A stretch of DNA of 64,000 nucleotides from Prorocentrum cordatum (taxonomy: Eukaryota > Sar > Dinophyceae > Prorocentrales > Prorocentraceae). The stretch covers positions 142,703-206,702 of the forward strand of contig CAUYUJ010015759.1 in assembly GCA_963575745.1 (NCBI GenBank). The letters are read 5' to 3'. Position numbers and translations under genes: made by a program. Below the pieces are notes generated by a model that searched no databases, was not told the DNA's origin, and saw only the letters and a program-made list of their open reading frames with translations. Shown here one piece after another: positions 1-11,166 of the stretch; positions within the stretch are counted from its first letter, which is position 1; each line of letters starts with the position of its first letter.

Positions 1-64
1 TCCAATACTTCAGGCGCTAGCGGCGCAGGGGCGGGCGGGGGGGGGGTCTGTTCCCCTCTGCGAG

Positions 65-1312
65 TCACCAAGAAAGCAAGAGCCTCGACGTGATCCTGCT
101 CCTCATCAGCCTCGGGCGGGCCTGCAGGTCTAACCGCCGCCATGTCATCGCGAACCTGCGAGGTGGCAACGGTGGCCTGATCTGATGTCGGGGGGACATG
201 TAGCGGCCGAGAGCGATCAAGTTCGGGGTCGTGTCGGACACGGCGTGTGCGCCGAGAAACAAAGTCAAGGGCCCATCCCTCGTCTGTGCCAGAAAAGGAA
301 TCCCAGGAGACAGAGAAGCGTAGCAGTCCGTCGCGCACTCTACCATCCCCCCCCCCATGTCGCCTGGGATGCCGTCCGCATCCCCTTCCCGCATGGCACG
401 TAGTGCATCAGCGATGGCAGCAGCGATGCACTTAAACAAGCCGGCGGGGTACGTCTTCTGTTTGGCTGTGCGCCACTCCCTCCTATCCCTATCATGCCCA
501 AGAAGCGTTTCATGTCCGCCCCTGCCGTGCGAACATCTGCCGCTTCCAGGGGTCGCAAGCAGGGCGGCGTGCAGCCCTGGCAGTCTAAATGCGACGATCC
601 TAGTGGGTGCCCTTGACGTCTGACCATGTTCACACAGATCAAAATCGGTCGTCGAGACTGCTGGGGGCGACTGGGGAGCACGCATCGGAGCGCAGGTAAG
701 CGAGCTGACGGCTTGAAGTCTCCATTCACACGGCTGGGGGTGCTCAAGCCAACATGACGTCCCCGCCGGCTATCTGTGCAGCGAGGAGCTTAATCGTAGC
801 ATGGTATAGCGCATTGCCCACCCACAGCTGTTCCATCTGACGCTTAGCAACTGCCGTCTTGCCCAAACTTGGTCATGCGTACGCAGTGGCGGTGGGCCGT
901 GGCCTGCTATCCATCGAGGGGCAGACCATGTCTCACGCGGAGGCCCGCCACCCGACACCACCACCCGTCGTGCAAGGACGCGAGACCTCCATTCTGCAAG
1001 CGTGTCCCGATCCATGAGATCCCCATCCACCGCATGTATGGATATATCCACAGACAGGACATACATCGCAGAGTCTGAGCTGTAGTGCCCCCATTCAACT
1101 TGTGCCTGCACATCCCCCGCCCTCCTCCGTCCACGAAACAGGTTCAGAACAAAGTACTCAACTCGCCTGACGGCCCTCGGCATGGGCTCGGCTGCAATGC
1201 CAGTGTAAATTCTGTCGACAAAAGACGACTGGGGCATCTCTCGGGGGCGCGCTGCACCTCGTTGGCCGGCGGCGGCGGCAGAACAGCGGCATTCACAGGA
1301 GCTTGTAGGCAA
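65..1312 (-). pseudogene. Methyltransferase-like C-terminal domain of element A (broken)
   Basis: Two main reading segments (1312-770 and 685-65) make up one domain, separated by at least one frameshift near 745. The first segment contains LNLFRGRRRAGD, then LSVDIS, then GGGPPRETWS. These resemble motif I (DLFxGxGG) and motif IV (GPPCQxFS) of C5 cytosine methyltransferases. The catalytic cysteine expected after GPP is arginine here. The second segment has DFDLCEHGQTS, RCSHGRGGHETL and a TAKQKTYP stretch, which I recognise as the usual tail of this domain in dinoflagellate retroelement proteins. Cytosine methyltransferases captured by dinoflagellate retrotransposons are known from the literature. 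That this is such a domain is inference from short motifs. It is inactive as it stands. Confidence 0.5.
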
Positions 1313-1818
1313 GCACCGAGCCCAGCTGGGAGAGCGGGGTCAGCGGCCGCAATCTCCAAACGTGCAGTGCCATGGTCCATCCTAGCCACCACTGCAAACG
1401 CATGCTCTGTGATGGGGCCAGCTGCGCGAACTGTCGGCGCAACAACGTGACGGCGAGACACCTGCACACCTGGGTTCCTGCCTGTCATGGGGGCTGAGCA
1501 ATCGGGATGTGTGATATGATAACACGGCGCAGCTCCTGACATAGTAACACCTGGTACAGCAACTGCCGCGATAGGATCACTGCTCAGTATGAATAAACAC
1601 AGCGGGGAATCATGTGTTAGGTGATCTACTAGGTGTGTCCTAGAATGAGATACATATAGGCATGCGTGGCATTGTCCGTCTGGCGACGACTTTGCACGTG
1701 CCGGAGCTGCGCTCTGACGGCGGGCGCGCGCCACATGCGCGCGTAATGCTCTGTGCTTTCGGAAAGCACGCGCACACCATGGACACTTGACACTGTCATC
1801 TCCTGTCATCTGCTGCAC
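1310..1818 (-). pseudogene. C2H2-like zinc-finger pair of element A
   Basis: The segment begins just downstream of the RT C-terminal part and in the same frame, separated from it by in-frame TGA (1846-1848) and TAG. It holds CPWCARAFRKHRALRAH, a C2H2-like finger whose last histidine is lost, and CHACLYVSHSRTHLVDHL followed by a Cys. Paired fingers after the RT are common in dinoflagellate LINE proteins and probably bind template RNA or target DNA. The open frame continues as non-conserved Ala/Pro-rich sequence to 1144, but the functional frame appears to switch at about 1310. Confidence 0.6.
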
Positions 1819-1845
1819 ATGTAGGTGGGTCTACAAGACGTCCAT

Positions 1846-2691
1846 TCACGTCCGTCCAAACACGTTCTGGCTGTCCCAGGGGACGGACTTCCTGAACAAA
1901 TCAGCCGCTATGGCCGCCTCAACTTTTCGAGCATGAGATTGGGCCGTGGCGTGTAACGCCGTCTTGATAATGCGTTTCCTAGCTCTTGGATTTCGTCGGG
2001 TGAGGGCCTCCCATTCGCAGGGATCCTCGAGCGGTGGCGGGAGGGAAGCACAAGCTACAGCATCAGCACGCAACCGCGACCAGTCATTCATGACCATTCC
2101 CAGCCATGTCCTGGCACGGCAACCGATGTGAGTAGTGTCGCACCACTCGGCCCGTAGCAGGGCAAACACTAGTTTGGGCCCTGCGTGCAATAGTGAGCCC
2201 AGCAGTCGCAAACACGCAGCTCTTCTTAGAACGTCGGGCGGGGGTCTTCTGAGTCTGGCCAACACTTGACCATCACTTATGCACGATTCGGCTTCCACAA
2301 AACGAGCCTCCGCCGCCGCTCGGTAAACTGTCATGACTTCAGCGTCAGCCATGTTGCCCTCCGCCGTAGTTAGCATAGTCCAGGCACCCGAGTTGTAGAG
2401 ACGCCCCGATAATACAATACTGTCGGCGAACATCATACATGTCGGATCGGCAAGAGCCTTGGTGGAGAAAACCCTAGTGCGCAACACCCGTAAAGTAGCC
2501 GTGGTACTGCTGGCTCGATATCGGACCTCGGGCCCCATGTTGCCCTGGGAATCAAAAGCTGAAACAAGATGTACATAGTGCTTGACAATCGGTGCCCGTA
2601 CGTCCCCAAGTAGCTGTGTCTGCGCAACCACATGCCCACCACACTCGTGCCGTGCGTGCTGCTTCGCCTTCGTCGATCCTTTCCCTCGGTA
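1846..2691 (-). pseudogene. Reverse transcriptase C-terminal part (thumb) of element A
   Basis: An open segment of about 280 codons that starts abruptly with YRGKGSTKAKQ, the normal continuation of RT motif D, followed by HLVSAFDSQGNMGPEVRYRA, which matches the RT motif E region (YLG...D..G....EI..R). The remaining sequence (LRADAVACASLPPPLEDPCEWEAL) is the helical region after the RT. It lacks its own start because the upstream palm domain lies beyond the satellite insert (2692-5564). It ends at a TGA at 1846-1848 and continues in frame into the zinc-finger segment. Confidence 0.75.
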
Positions 2692-2756
2692 CATTATCCC
2701 GGTGCGACCCTACCTAGGAGTTGGAGCCCCTAGGAAAGCAGCATTCGTAGTGACAG

Positions 2757-2990
2757 TAAAGCTAAGCTAAGGCTAAGCTGAAGCTAAGCTAAAGCTAAGC
2801 TAAAGCTAAGCTGCAGCTTCCTAAGCTACAGCTAAGCTAAAGCGAAGCTAAAGCTAAGCTGAAGCTGAGCGAACGCTGAGCTAAAACTTACCTGAAGCTG
2901 AAGCTAAGCTAAAGCTAAGCTAAAGCTAAGCTAAGCTGAAGCTAAAGCTAAAGCTAGAGCTAAAGCTAAACATAAACTTACGCTACCGAA
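2757..2990. repeat. AGCTAA-type short tandem repeat, left block
   Basis: Degenerate repeat of 6 to 11 bp units (AAGCTAAGCTA, AAGCTGAGC). It matches the block at 5150-5445 in unit and orientation. Confidence 0.9.
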
Positions 2991-3104
2991 GAACCCCACA
3001 TACTTAATTTAAAAATGATGTGCTTGCTTATGTCTTCAATATATGTGCAATCCTGCGTTCTGAACCCTCGTCGCGAATGTTTCCCTATGTGTCATCCAAC
3101 GCCA

Positions 3105-4712
3105 TATTGCTTGCCACGCTTTGCGAGCCCGCAACGGATAGGGAGACCACCCCCAGCGCACCCCCTGTCGTGTCGAGGAAGTGCCACGCCTGCCACGCTT
3201 TGCGAGCCCGAAACGGATAAGGATACCACCCCCAGCGCACTCCCTGTGGTGTCGAGGAAGTGCCACGCCTGCCACGCTTTGCGAGCCCGCAACGGATAGG
3301 GAGACCAACCCCAGCGCCCCCCCCCCTGTGGTGTCGAGGAAGTGCCACGCCTGCCACGCTTTGCGAGCCCGCAACGGATAAAGATACCACCCCCAGCGCA
3401 CCCCCTGTGGTGTCGATGAAGTTCAACGCCTGCCACGTTTTGCGAGCCCGTCAAGGATAGGGAGACCAACCCCAGCGCATCCCCTGTGGTGTCGGGGAAG
3501 TGCCACGCCTGCCACGCTTTGCGAGCTCGCAGCGGATAAGGAGACCATCCCCAGCGCACCCCCTGTGGTGTCGAGGAGATACCACGCCTGCCACGCTTTG
3601 CGAGCCCGTCACGGATAAAGATACCACCCACAGCGCAATCCCTGTGGTGCCGAGGAAGTGCCACGCCTGCCACGCTTTGCGAGCCCGAAACGGATAGCGT
3701 CCCCACCCACAGCTCCCCCCCCCCCCTGTGGTGTCGAGGAAGTGCCGCGCCTGCCACGCTTTGCGAGCCCGAAACGGATAGCGTCACCACCCACAGCTCC
3801 CCCCCTGTGGTGTCGAGGAAGTGCCACGCCTGCCACGCTTTGCGAACCCGAAACGGATAGCGTACCCACCCACAGCTCCCCCCTGTGGCGTCGAGGAAGT
3901 GCCACGCCTGCCACGCGTTGCGAGCCCGAAGCGGATAGCGTCCCCACCCACAACTCCCCTCCTGTGGTGTCGAGGAAGTGCCACGCCTGCCACGCTTTGC
4001 GAGCCCGAAACGGATAGCGTCCCCACCCACAGCCCTCCTCCTGCGGTGTCGAGGAAGTGCCACGCCTGCCACGCGTTGCGAGCCCGAAACGGATAGCGTC
4101 CCCACCCACAGCTCCCTCCCTGTGGTGTCGAGGGGATACCGCGCCTGCCACGCTTTGCGAGCCCGTCACGGATAGCGTCCCCGCCCACAGCTCCCCTCCT
4201 GTGGCGTCGAGGAAGTGCCACGCCTGCCACGCTTTGCGAGCCCGAAGCGGATAGCGTCCCCACCCACAGCTCCCCCCTGCGGTGTCGAGGAAGTGCCACG
4301 CCTGCCACGCTTTGCGAGCCCGAAACGGATAGCGTACCCACCCACAGCTCCCCCCCTGTGGAGTCGAGGAAGCGCCACGCCTGCCACGCTTTGCGAGCCC
4401 GTCACGGATAAAGATACCACCCACAGCTCCCTCCCTGGTGTCGAGGAGATACCGCGCCTGCCACGCTTTGCGAGCCCGAAGCGGATAGCGTCCCCACCCA
4501 CAGCTCCCCCCCTGTGGTGTCGAGGAAGTGCCACGCCTGCCACGCTTTGCGAGCCCGAAACGGATAGCGTCCCCACCCACAGCTCCCCCCCCTGTGTTGT
4601 CGAGGCACTGCCACGCCTGCCACGCGTTGCAAGCCCGAAACGGATAGCGTCCCCACCCACAGCTCCCTCCCTGTTGTGTCGAGGAAATGCCATGCGTGCC
4701 ACGCCTGTGCCA
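3105..4712. repeat. 79 bp tandem satellite, about 20 copies
   Basis: Units contain GTGCCACGCCTGCCACGCTT, then TGCGAGCCCG, a GGATA core, a CCACCCMCAG segment, a C-run of variable length and GTGGTGTCGAGGAA. A left subgroup (to about 3650) carries AAGATACCACC or GGGAGACCA, and a right subgroup carries GCGTCCCCACC, so the array grew from two unit types. The long open frames across it are a by-product of the 79 bp period. Confidence 0.95.
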
Positions 4713-5057
4713 CGCCTGTGCTGTGCTGTGCTGTGTTGTGTGCTGTGCTGTGATGTGCTGTGCTGTGCTGCGGTGAGCTGTGCTGTGCTGTGCTGTGCTG
4801 TGCTGAGCTGAGCTGTGCTGTGCTGTGCTGCGGTGAGCTGTGCTGTACTGTGCTGTGCTGTGCTGTGTTGTGCTGTGCTGTGCTGTGTGCTGTGCTGTGC
4901 TGCGGTGAGCTGTGCTGTGCTGCGCTGTGCTGCGCTGTGCTGTGTGCTGAGCTGAGCTGAGCTGAGCTGTGCTAAGCTGTGCCGTGCTGAGCTGAGCTGA
5001 GCTGAGCTGTGCTGAGCAGTGATGTGCTGTTCTGTGCTGTGCTGTACGAAGAGTGAG
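4713..5057. repeat. GCTGT/GAGCT pentanucleotide array
   Basis: About 340 bp of GTGCT and GAGCT units with periodic GCGGT variants, running into a short GT-rich stretch at 5058-5085. It starts immediately after the last satellite unit, whose CCACGCCTGTG tail blends into the array. Confidence 0.9.
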
Positions 5058-5149
5058 GTGTGTGTGTGTGTGTGCGTGTGTGCGTGGGAGAGAGTGTCGC
5101 GGGTGCGGCGCGGCAGGGAAGAAAACCAGAACCCCACGAAGCATGTGGG

Positions 5150-5445
5150 GAACTAAAGCTAAAGCTAAAGCTATGGCTATAGCTAAAGCTAAACTAAAGC
5201 TAAGCTACAGCTAAGCGAAAGCTAAGCTAACGCGCAGCTAAAGCTGAGCTCAAGCTGAGCGAAAGCTAAGCTAAAGCTAAGCTAGAGCAAAGCTACAGCT
5301 AAAGCTAAGCTAAAGCTAAGCTGAAGCTAAAGCTAAAGCTAAAGCTAAAGCTAAGCTAAAGCTAAGCTAAAGCTAAGCTAAAGCTAAGCTAAAGCTACGC
5401 TGCAGCTGAGCTAAAGCTAAGCTCAAGCTAAATCTAAAATTACAA
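5150..5445. repeat. AGCTAA-type short tandem repeat, right block
   Basis: Same AAGCTAAGCTA-type units as 2757-2990. Between it and the RT palm lies about 100 bp of unique sequence with a repeated GGGGACTGGGGGA motif. Confidence 0.9.
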
Positions 5446-5564
5446 CTAACACTCCCAGGGGACTGGGGGAACCGCTCCGAGGGGACTGGGGGAGGCGCCC
5501 GGGGCGGGCAACGCTGCCCGGCCCCTTGAGGATAGAGAGTATGAACCCATCTAGGCAGAGCCAA

Positions 5565-6165
5565 GGTAGGGAATCAAAAGGGCGGCCGTTTTAGTAACGC
5601 CGAGGTTGAGTAAGTGTCCTCTGCTAGCGAACACATCGGCAACCACGGTAAGCGCACGGCGCATGGCAAGATACAAGTTGGAAGCAGGGACAATCACAAC
5701 GATGGTACCGTCATCCGCAAAGGTAACGTCTAACAACGGCACAGTGGTAGTAGCGTCGGCATCCGTTGCTGCACTCTGCACGCTATTGCGCTCGTCTGCA
5801 GGCAAGTGCAGGGCTAGTCCTTCAGCGTCCAATTGAGCTCGCGCAGCGTGCATGCATTCACCCATGAGCATCTCGTCCAATATATCAGCGAGAAGTTGCC
5901 CAGGGAAAATCGAACGTTGTGGCGGGGAAATCTGGTCGGAACCCTCATGCAGGAACCAGGGGGTATGGTAGCATTGTGAAACCTGAGCTGCTGTGTGCGC
6001 ATGTTGTGTACCGTTCGCCACTTGCTGTTCAATACTAGGTGTCAACTCACGCATGCGCCTTGCGAGCTCATGCATGGCACTCGCCGGTAGACCTGCCGCC
6101 CTGACAGCGCAAGCAACGGCATCATCGTCGAGCGGCAATCGAAGTAGTAGCTCCCGCTAGGCACG
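5565..6165 (-). pseudogene. Reverse transcriptase palm (motifs B-D) of element A
   Basis: The open segment (ATG at 6138) contains VTFADDGTIVV, the RT catalytic FADD box (motif C), and NLGVTKTAALL (motif D). It is truncated at IPY by the satellite insert, after which translation reads LGSA and stops at 5551. Its 5' end is frameshifted from the motif A segment at a T-run (about 6165-6170 on the plus strand, TAAAAAAG). One T fewer would convert FLP to FYRA, the usual residues after motif A, but a TAG would follow. The motif B region (SIFPGQLLADIL) is weakly conserved. Confidence 0.75.
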
Positions 6166-7165
6166 GTAAAAAAGCCTGCGCCACATCCAGGAATAACACG
6201 CCAAAGGGCAAAGCACGGGCAGCCGCAACAGCTTGCGCAAGACGAATAATGACTGACGCATGTCCAGTACCTCGGCCTGGTATTCCCCCAAACTGAATAT
6301 CCCCTGCTGTGGCGAGCAGTGCTGGCGTCAACCGAGTCCGCAAGCATCTTCGCGATGCCTTACCAAGCTGTGAGCACACCAGAATAGAGCGGGCACTGAT
6401 ACTGGCACTGGGGTCGGCTGTGATGGGCTTCAGCAAATCGCGATAGAAACCTCGCTTCCATTGAATAGGCTCAACTAAGGCGACGGCGGTCTTGAGTTGC
6501 AGCGGGCAAGGCAGGGCGGCGAGCTCATGAGCGAACGCGCGCGCCAGAGCTCCCGCGAAACCATCGCAGCCAGGGGCAGCGCGCTTAGTCAGGCGGCAGG
6601 CATGCTGAAACTCAGACAAGGTTGGTAATGTATCACTAAACACAAGATCGGAGGACATCCGATCGTACGGCACCCGTGTGAAATGCCCCGCAAGCCTAGC
6701 CACGTCCGCAAGCTCGAAGGTAGCTGCCAGCCCTAGCGTGCCAAAGTGCGGTTGCCAACGACGGGCTGCCTGAAGCTGCGAAGTTACTGGCTGCGCATGC
6801 ATATCCTTGAGAATGGGCAGCCCTGTAAGCATGCACGTGCGGCAGGACCATGCACCGACGCGGCTTAAGGCCGCGAAAGCCTCCGCTGCCTGCCCCCTGG
6901 ACCATGCATCCCGAATGCCTGTCGCAATGTCATCACAGTGTTTGGCGGCGCCCAATGTGGTAGATTTGTTGATCACAAACGCCGTACCACGCATGAATGC
7001 GTATGTGAAGGCCCGCAAGAGACCCTGCCACCTCCAGGAGTTGGGAATCATACCTTGTAGTTGAAACAGGGCACGGAGAATACCTACCAGGGGACAGTCA
7101 TTGGGCTGCAAGTGACCTACGCACCTACGCGGCTCCCATGTGTTGGTACATGACACAGTTTCCAC
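6165..7165 (-). pseudogene. Reverse transcriptase fingers and motif A of element A
   Basis: Contains KRAAPGCDGFAGAL (RT motif 0/1 region), KRGFYRDLLKPITADPSAS, ISARSILVCSQLGKASRR, and GGIPGRGTGHASVIIRL followed by VLFLDVAQAF, the motif A with the first catalytic Asp. This order matches LINE reverse transcriptases. The N-terminal half (METVSCTNTWEPRRC onwards) is the linker between EN and RT. The frame is lost after motif A at the homopolymer described for the next segment. Confidence 0.8.
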
Positions 7166-7572
7166 AATACCTGCAGATGTACAACATGGAACGGGGGGGC
7201 ATACAACCCACCTCTTACATCCTGCATGGGTTGCGCAAACTCCACTGCCGCCTCGAAAACCTGTGGCCCGGCATGCGCAACTGCGTCACATGTATCAATG
7301 AGCAACGCAAGAGAGGGGCCCTCTCGCACTGACCACCTCCACCAGCACTGTCGGTAGTCCAACCACTCCTCCACTTCCTTCCCATCCGTGGCCCACGCAC
7401 AAAAGGCAACAACGAGCAGTAGCAAATTGAGTCGTCTTCGCAACGTACGTAGCTCTCGTCGTCCAGAGGAGCGACGATCCACGAGCGTCAGCGAGCGAAC
7501 CGAGAGCCATGACTGACGCGACAAACGCCCCGTTGGCGACGTCTGTACAGGGAAGCACTCGTGACCGCCCAA
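7117..7572 (-). pseudogene. EN-RT linker segment of element A
   Basis: An open segment of 151 codons in the same frame as the RNase H-EN segment upstream and overlapping the RT N-terminal segment in another frame, so a frameshift lies at about 7120-7165. There is no recognisable motif. It is basic and Leu-rich (RRLNLLLLVVAF). It is placed as linker purely by position and frame. Confidence 0.5.
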
Positions 7573-7671
7573 ACTAGCTCGTCGTTCAAATGTTGCGCGC
7601 GATCATCAGGGTGAGACTGGAAAGCTGGCCGCGGAATATTACTGACCATGGTAGCAAGCTTTGCGGCACAC

Positions 7672-9330
7672 TCAGTGTCCTTTTTGTTCTTTCTGATCGC
7701 GGGGACTTAGGGCCCAAGGGGGCGCAGCCCGCGCGGGGCCCGCGACGCTGACTTGCACGTCGGCCAGAACCACGAAATTATCATCAAACCGCACAGAAGG
7801 ATCCACTGTCAGATCAGTCCCTTGTCGACTGATCGAATTGAGAGAGGCTTGAGGCACTGCCGCATAGTCAATGCGACGTCTGGGGTCCTGAGGGGCCGCG
7901 CCAGGCGGCGACCGCGCACCGTGTGCGCCGTGGAAAGGTTCCGACAAAGTAGACGCCGCACTCTGTCCGGTAGCTCGTAGGAAATCGTGAAACAAGTGCC
8001 CAATATCGTTTTCCTGTTCGGCGCCCACGGGGCCCGCGTGGCTGGACTGAACCGTTCCGACAGTGGCGTTTGCATCCGGTAGACAAAACAGCGGGGCCAG
8101 ACCAGGCCGCGTGAGTACAACATCACGCATGCGTGCCCACCAGTGCGCTACCATGTCGAGACCTCTCGTCGCACGTGCACGCGGCGCGCGTGCAACAATA
8201 TCATCGATGCGTAGCGAGGGGGCCCGCGCAGCTACAAGCAAATGCCGTGAACCATGTGAGAGTACCCGGAAATGTCGTCTGTTTAGCGCACAACCCGGAA
8301 GGTGCCCCAATCCTATGTTAACCCACAACGCAACCCCGTAGCATCCATTTGATTCGGCCGCTGACGTCATCACGAGATACGGATCAACTTCGCGCCATGT
8401 GTTGTACCTCAATCGTGTCTCAAGCGTGCCTACGAAAAGAAATTGGGAGCGGGCAAACTGATGCGCAAGGGCCAGCATGCGGCCAGGGATATCAATGCCA
8501 GCTGCATCCCGATACGTGCACCGTAGACGTATGCCCTGAGATCGTGTAGGTCGTCTCCGTGGTCGCAGTGTAAGTACGCTAGCGACTGCAAGCCTGAGTT
8601 TACAGAAAGACGATGCCGCGGTGTCCTGTGGACTGTCGGGGGCTGGCTGCTGACTATCTCGAACTGTCGATCCAGCAGCTGGCGACGAGGGAGCTCGCAG
8701 GGGGGACACCTCTGCAGGAGCAATCTTGTCAAGGCGGGCTGGGGTCAGCTTTGGGAACTCCCTCGCACCGCGGTGGGTTTCGGCCGTCCACCGCAACCAT
8801 GGAACCTTGTCCATATGAGAGAGTAGCATCGACCAAGGCACTGCGTCTTCTGGACGATCAGCTATATCCTTGACCGAAACTGAGCGAGCAAGTGTATCTA
8901 CAAGTTCGTTCAGTGGATATGCAGTGTGACCTGGAACATGCAACCATGTTAGCACAGCGCGCACTCGCGCGAGCATTACGAGTGAATCCAACCGGATGGG
9001 CAAAGCACCACAACACCTGTGCATCACACCTCCTGCAGCAGCTTCTACCGCCACCATGTTATCCGAACGAACAGTAATGCGCCTCGAGCGATATATCGAA
9101 GGTGCCTGAAGCAGCCAACAGAGAAACCAAAGAGCAGCATGCAACTCGGCGGGGCTCGACGGGCTCACGTAATCATCTTGAAGTGATGGGGCAGTTCTGG
9201 CCATGTAACCACCCATCCGATGTGTTGCCGTCCTGCGTCACGCCACGCACAGCAAACGCCCATGATGGTGGCCCCTGCATGTCCGCGCTGTCTGACCCTC
9301 GCGATCCGTCTGTGTACAATGCAAAATGAT
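7672..9330 (-). pseudogene. RNase H plus AP-type endonuclease segment of element A
   Basis: RNase H: the first motif YTDGS lies at about 9305 in a separate frame, then a frameshift at about 9200-9250 leads into the main open segment with AELHA, VRSDN and WLHVPGHTAYPLNELVDTLA. These supply the four acidic residues and the histidine of RNase HI. Endonuclease follows: VGTLETRL (cf. QETR), LPDANATVG (cf. GDFN), RRRIDYAAV (cf. RID) and FDDNFVVLADV, which should read DH but has Asn for the catalytic His. The EN is therefore probably inactive. The order RNase H-EN-RT differs from that of I-clade LINEs. Confidence 0.8.
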
Positions 9331-9659
9331 CCATGTCACCGTCGCGTCGTGCCCATCATTAGAGCAGGCATGCTGCGCCAGGAAATCAACGGCGCTAGAA
9401 TGGAGACGATGATGAAAGAGACATTGCACAATATGTTGCGTGGATGGCGGCGCCGCGAATATGGGGGAGAGCACTGCGTCTTGCCATTGGGGCCGCGAGC
9501 GACGCTGCTAAGTCGCCGCCATCGGGAACTGGACTGACGGGCAGCATGACCGAAAAAAGAAGCGGGGCCGGGCGCCCCGGCAGAGCCGCGGCGCTCGGAG
9601 CCCACGCGGGCTGATCCCCACTGGCGCCTAGCGGCTCTGCAGGCTGGCTCACCCCTTCT

Positions 9660-11122
9660 TCGACGGGCTCGCCTGCGTCACTCCAATATCGTCATCGGAA
9701 TTCTGGCCAGCGCGAACCTCGTCTGCGTTCGCACGACGCGGGCTGCGTTCACGGCTTCCGCCACCTGCTGGCCCATCTCTCCCCGCTGGTCGCTCCTCGC
9801 CCGGCACCGCGCGTGGAAGCGCGCCTCCCGGAACCGTGGCCGCGCTCGGCGCTGCGATGACCGTCGCCAGGGTGGGCTACCCAGCAGCGGCCAAGCCCCG
9901 GGCCTGCAGGGCTGCCTCCTCGTCCGCCGCCGCCTTCGCGCGAGCCTCGGCAGCAGCGCGAGCGCCCGCCCGGCGAGCCGCCTTGCGCTCGTCGGCCGCA
10001 GTCTGACTGGCATCGGCTGTGGTGTTCTCATCCTTGTCTGCGTCCGCTGCGTCGATCGCTGCCTGTGCCTGGAGCTGCCCCCCCGTCGTCGCAGGACATG
10101 CCGCGGCAGGGGGCTGTGCGGCAGCAGCCTGTGGCACTGCTGCGACGCGTTGCGCGGGCTGCGCAGCCTGGGCAGGATGGGCAGCCGCTGGCTGCGCCGC
10201 CAGAGTCGTCGTAGCCGTAGTCGCCGCCGTACTCGCTGCCGCCGTGATCTGCGTCAGAGCCGACTGCAGTCCGCCCGGCGCCGTGGCCAGCCCCGCGATC
10301 TGCTGCGCCATGCTCGCCTGGCCCCGCTGGGGGTCGGCGATGGCTGCGACCGAGGCGCCTGACATCTGGGCGGGCGCCGTCGCAGCGGGCATGGCGGGCG
10401 CCACTTCCTCCGCCACAGGCGTTGCAGCGCCCTGCATCTCGACGTCATTGGCGGCACCTGGCAGCGGGAAGAGGGTCTCGAGCTGCTGAAGCAAGACCTG
10501 TGCACGGGTCAGCTCGTCGGCGCGATGCTGCTGGGCCAGCTGGCGGGCCTTGTGCTCAATCGTGGCTTCATGCGCCGCCTTCTCCGCGCGCTCGGGCGCA
10601 CCTCCAGGGCCCTGGCCGCGATGATCATTGCTATCAGGACTGAGTATTCCTGCTCCTGCGCCTCCAAGATGCTGGTCGGTAGGCCGAGCTCGCGGGGCGC
10701 GCGAAGCATCTTCGCAGACGCCACTGCCATGCGGCGGAGGTTGCGCCTATGAATGGCGAAGGCAGCAGGGTCCGTGGGAGGCTGGATCCAGGCTGGGCGT
10801 GCTCGCGCCTGCTCTGGCATTGCAGGGGGGACACCGAGGGCCTCCTGCGGGCCCGCTGGACGATCCGCCGTCTCCTCGGTCGACTCGGGCTCGCTCTCGT
10901 CGAACGTGACGTCGGTGGCTGGCGAACGCCTGCGGGATGATTGGCGTCGGGAAGGCGCCTCTGGGGCTGGTTCTTCTGCAAGCTCGCCATCTCGCTGCTG
11001 GGGCTGGGGCGGCGGAGGGCGGCTCGGGCTGCGCTGACGGCTGCGGCGAGCGCTGCTGTGCACCAGCCTTGAGGTGCGCCTCCGCCGCCGCTGGTGCTGA
11101 TCTCGCCCGCTGCCCGCTGTTG

Positions 11123-11166
<44 letters not shown>

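Larger units (their letters stand above)
2692..5564. repeat. Satellite-rich insert splitting the RT of element A
   Basis: A 2.9 kb block without coding signal sits inside the RT, between a palm segment ending IPY and a thumb segment starting YRGKG. The 4-base sequence GGTA occurs at both junctions (2688-2691 and 5565-5568). The block is symmetrical: AGCTAA-type repeats lie at both ends (2757-2990 and 5150-5445), enclosing a 79 bp satellite and a GCTGT array. A looser direct repeat (CCCTACCTAGG at 2708-2718, CCCATCTAGG at 5546-5555) lies just inside. It could be an intron or a composite satellite insertion. Confidence 0.75.

Noticed and set aside
740-757. GCTCAAGCCAACATGAC looks like a leader relic
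   Set aside because: It lies inside the methyltransferase-like reading frame and matches only part of the leader.
2886-2896. AACTTACCTG, the 5' end sequence of U1 snRNA
   Set aside because: It is a one-base variant within the AGCT repeat block, with no further U1 similarity.
3092-5144. Long open frames on both strands across the 79 bp satellite and GCTGT array
   Set aside because: They exist in several frames at once and reflect repeat period and lack of stops, not coding.
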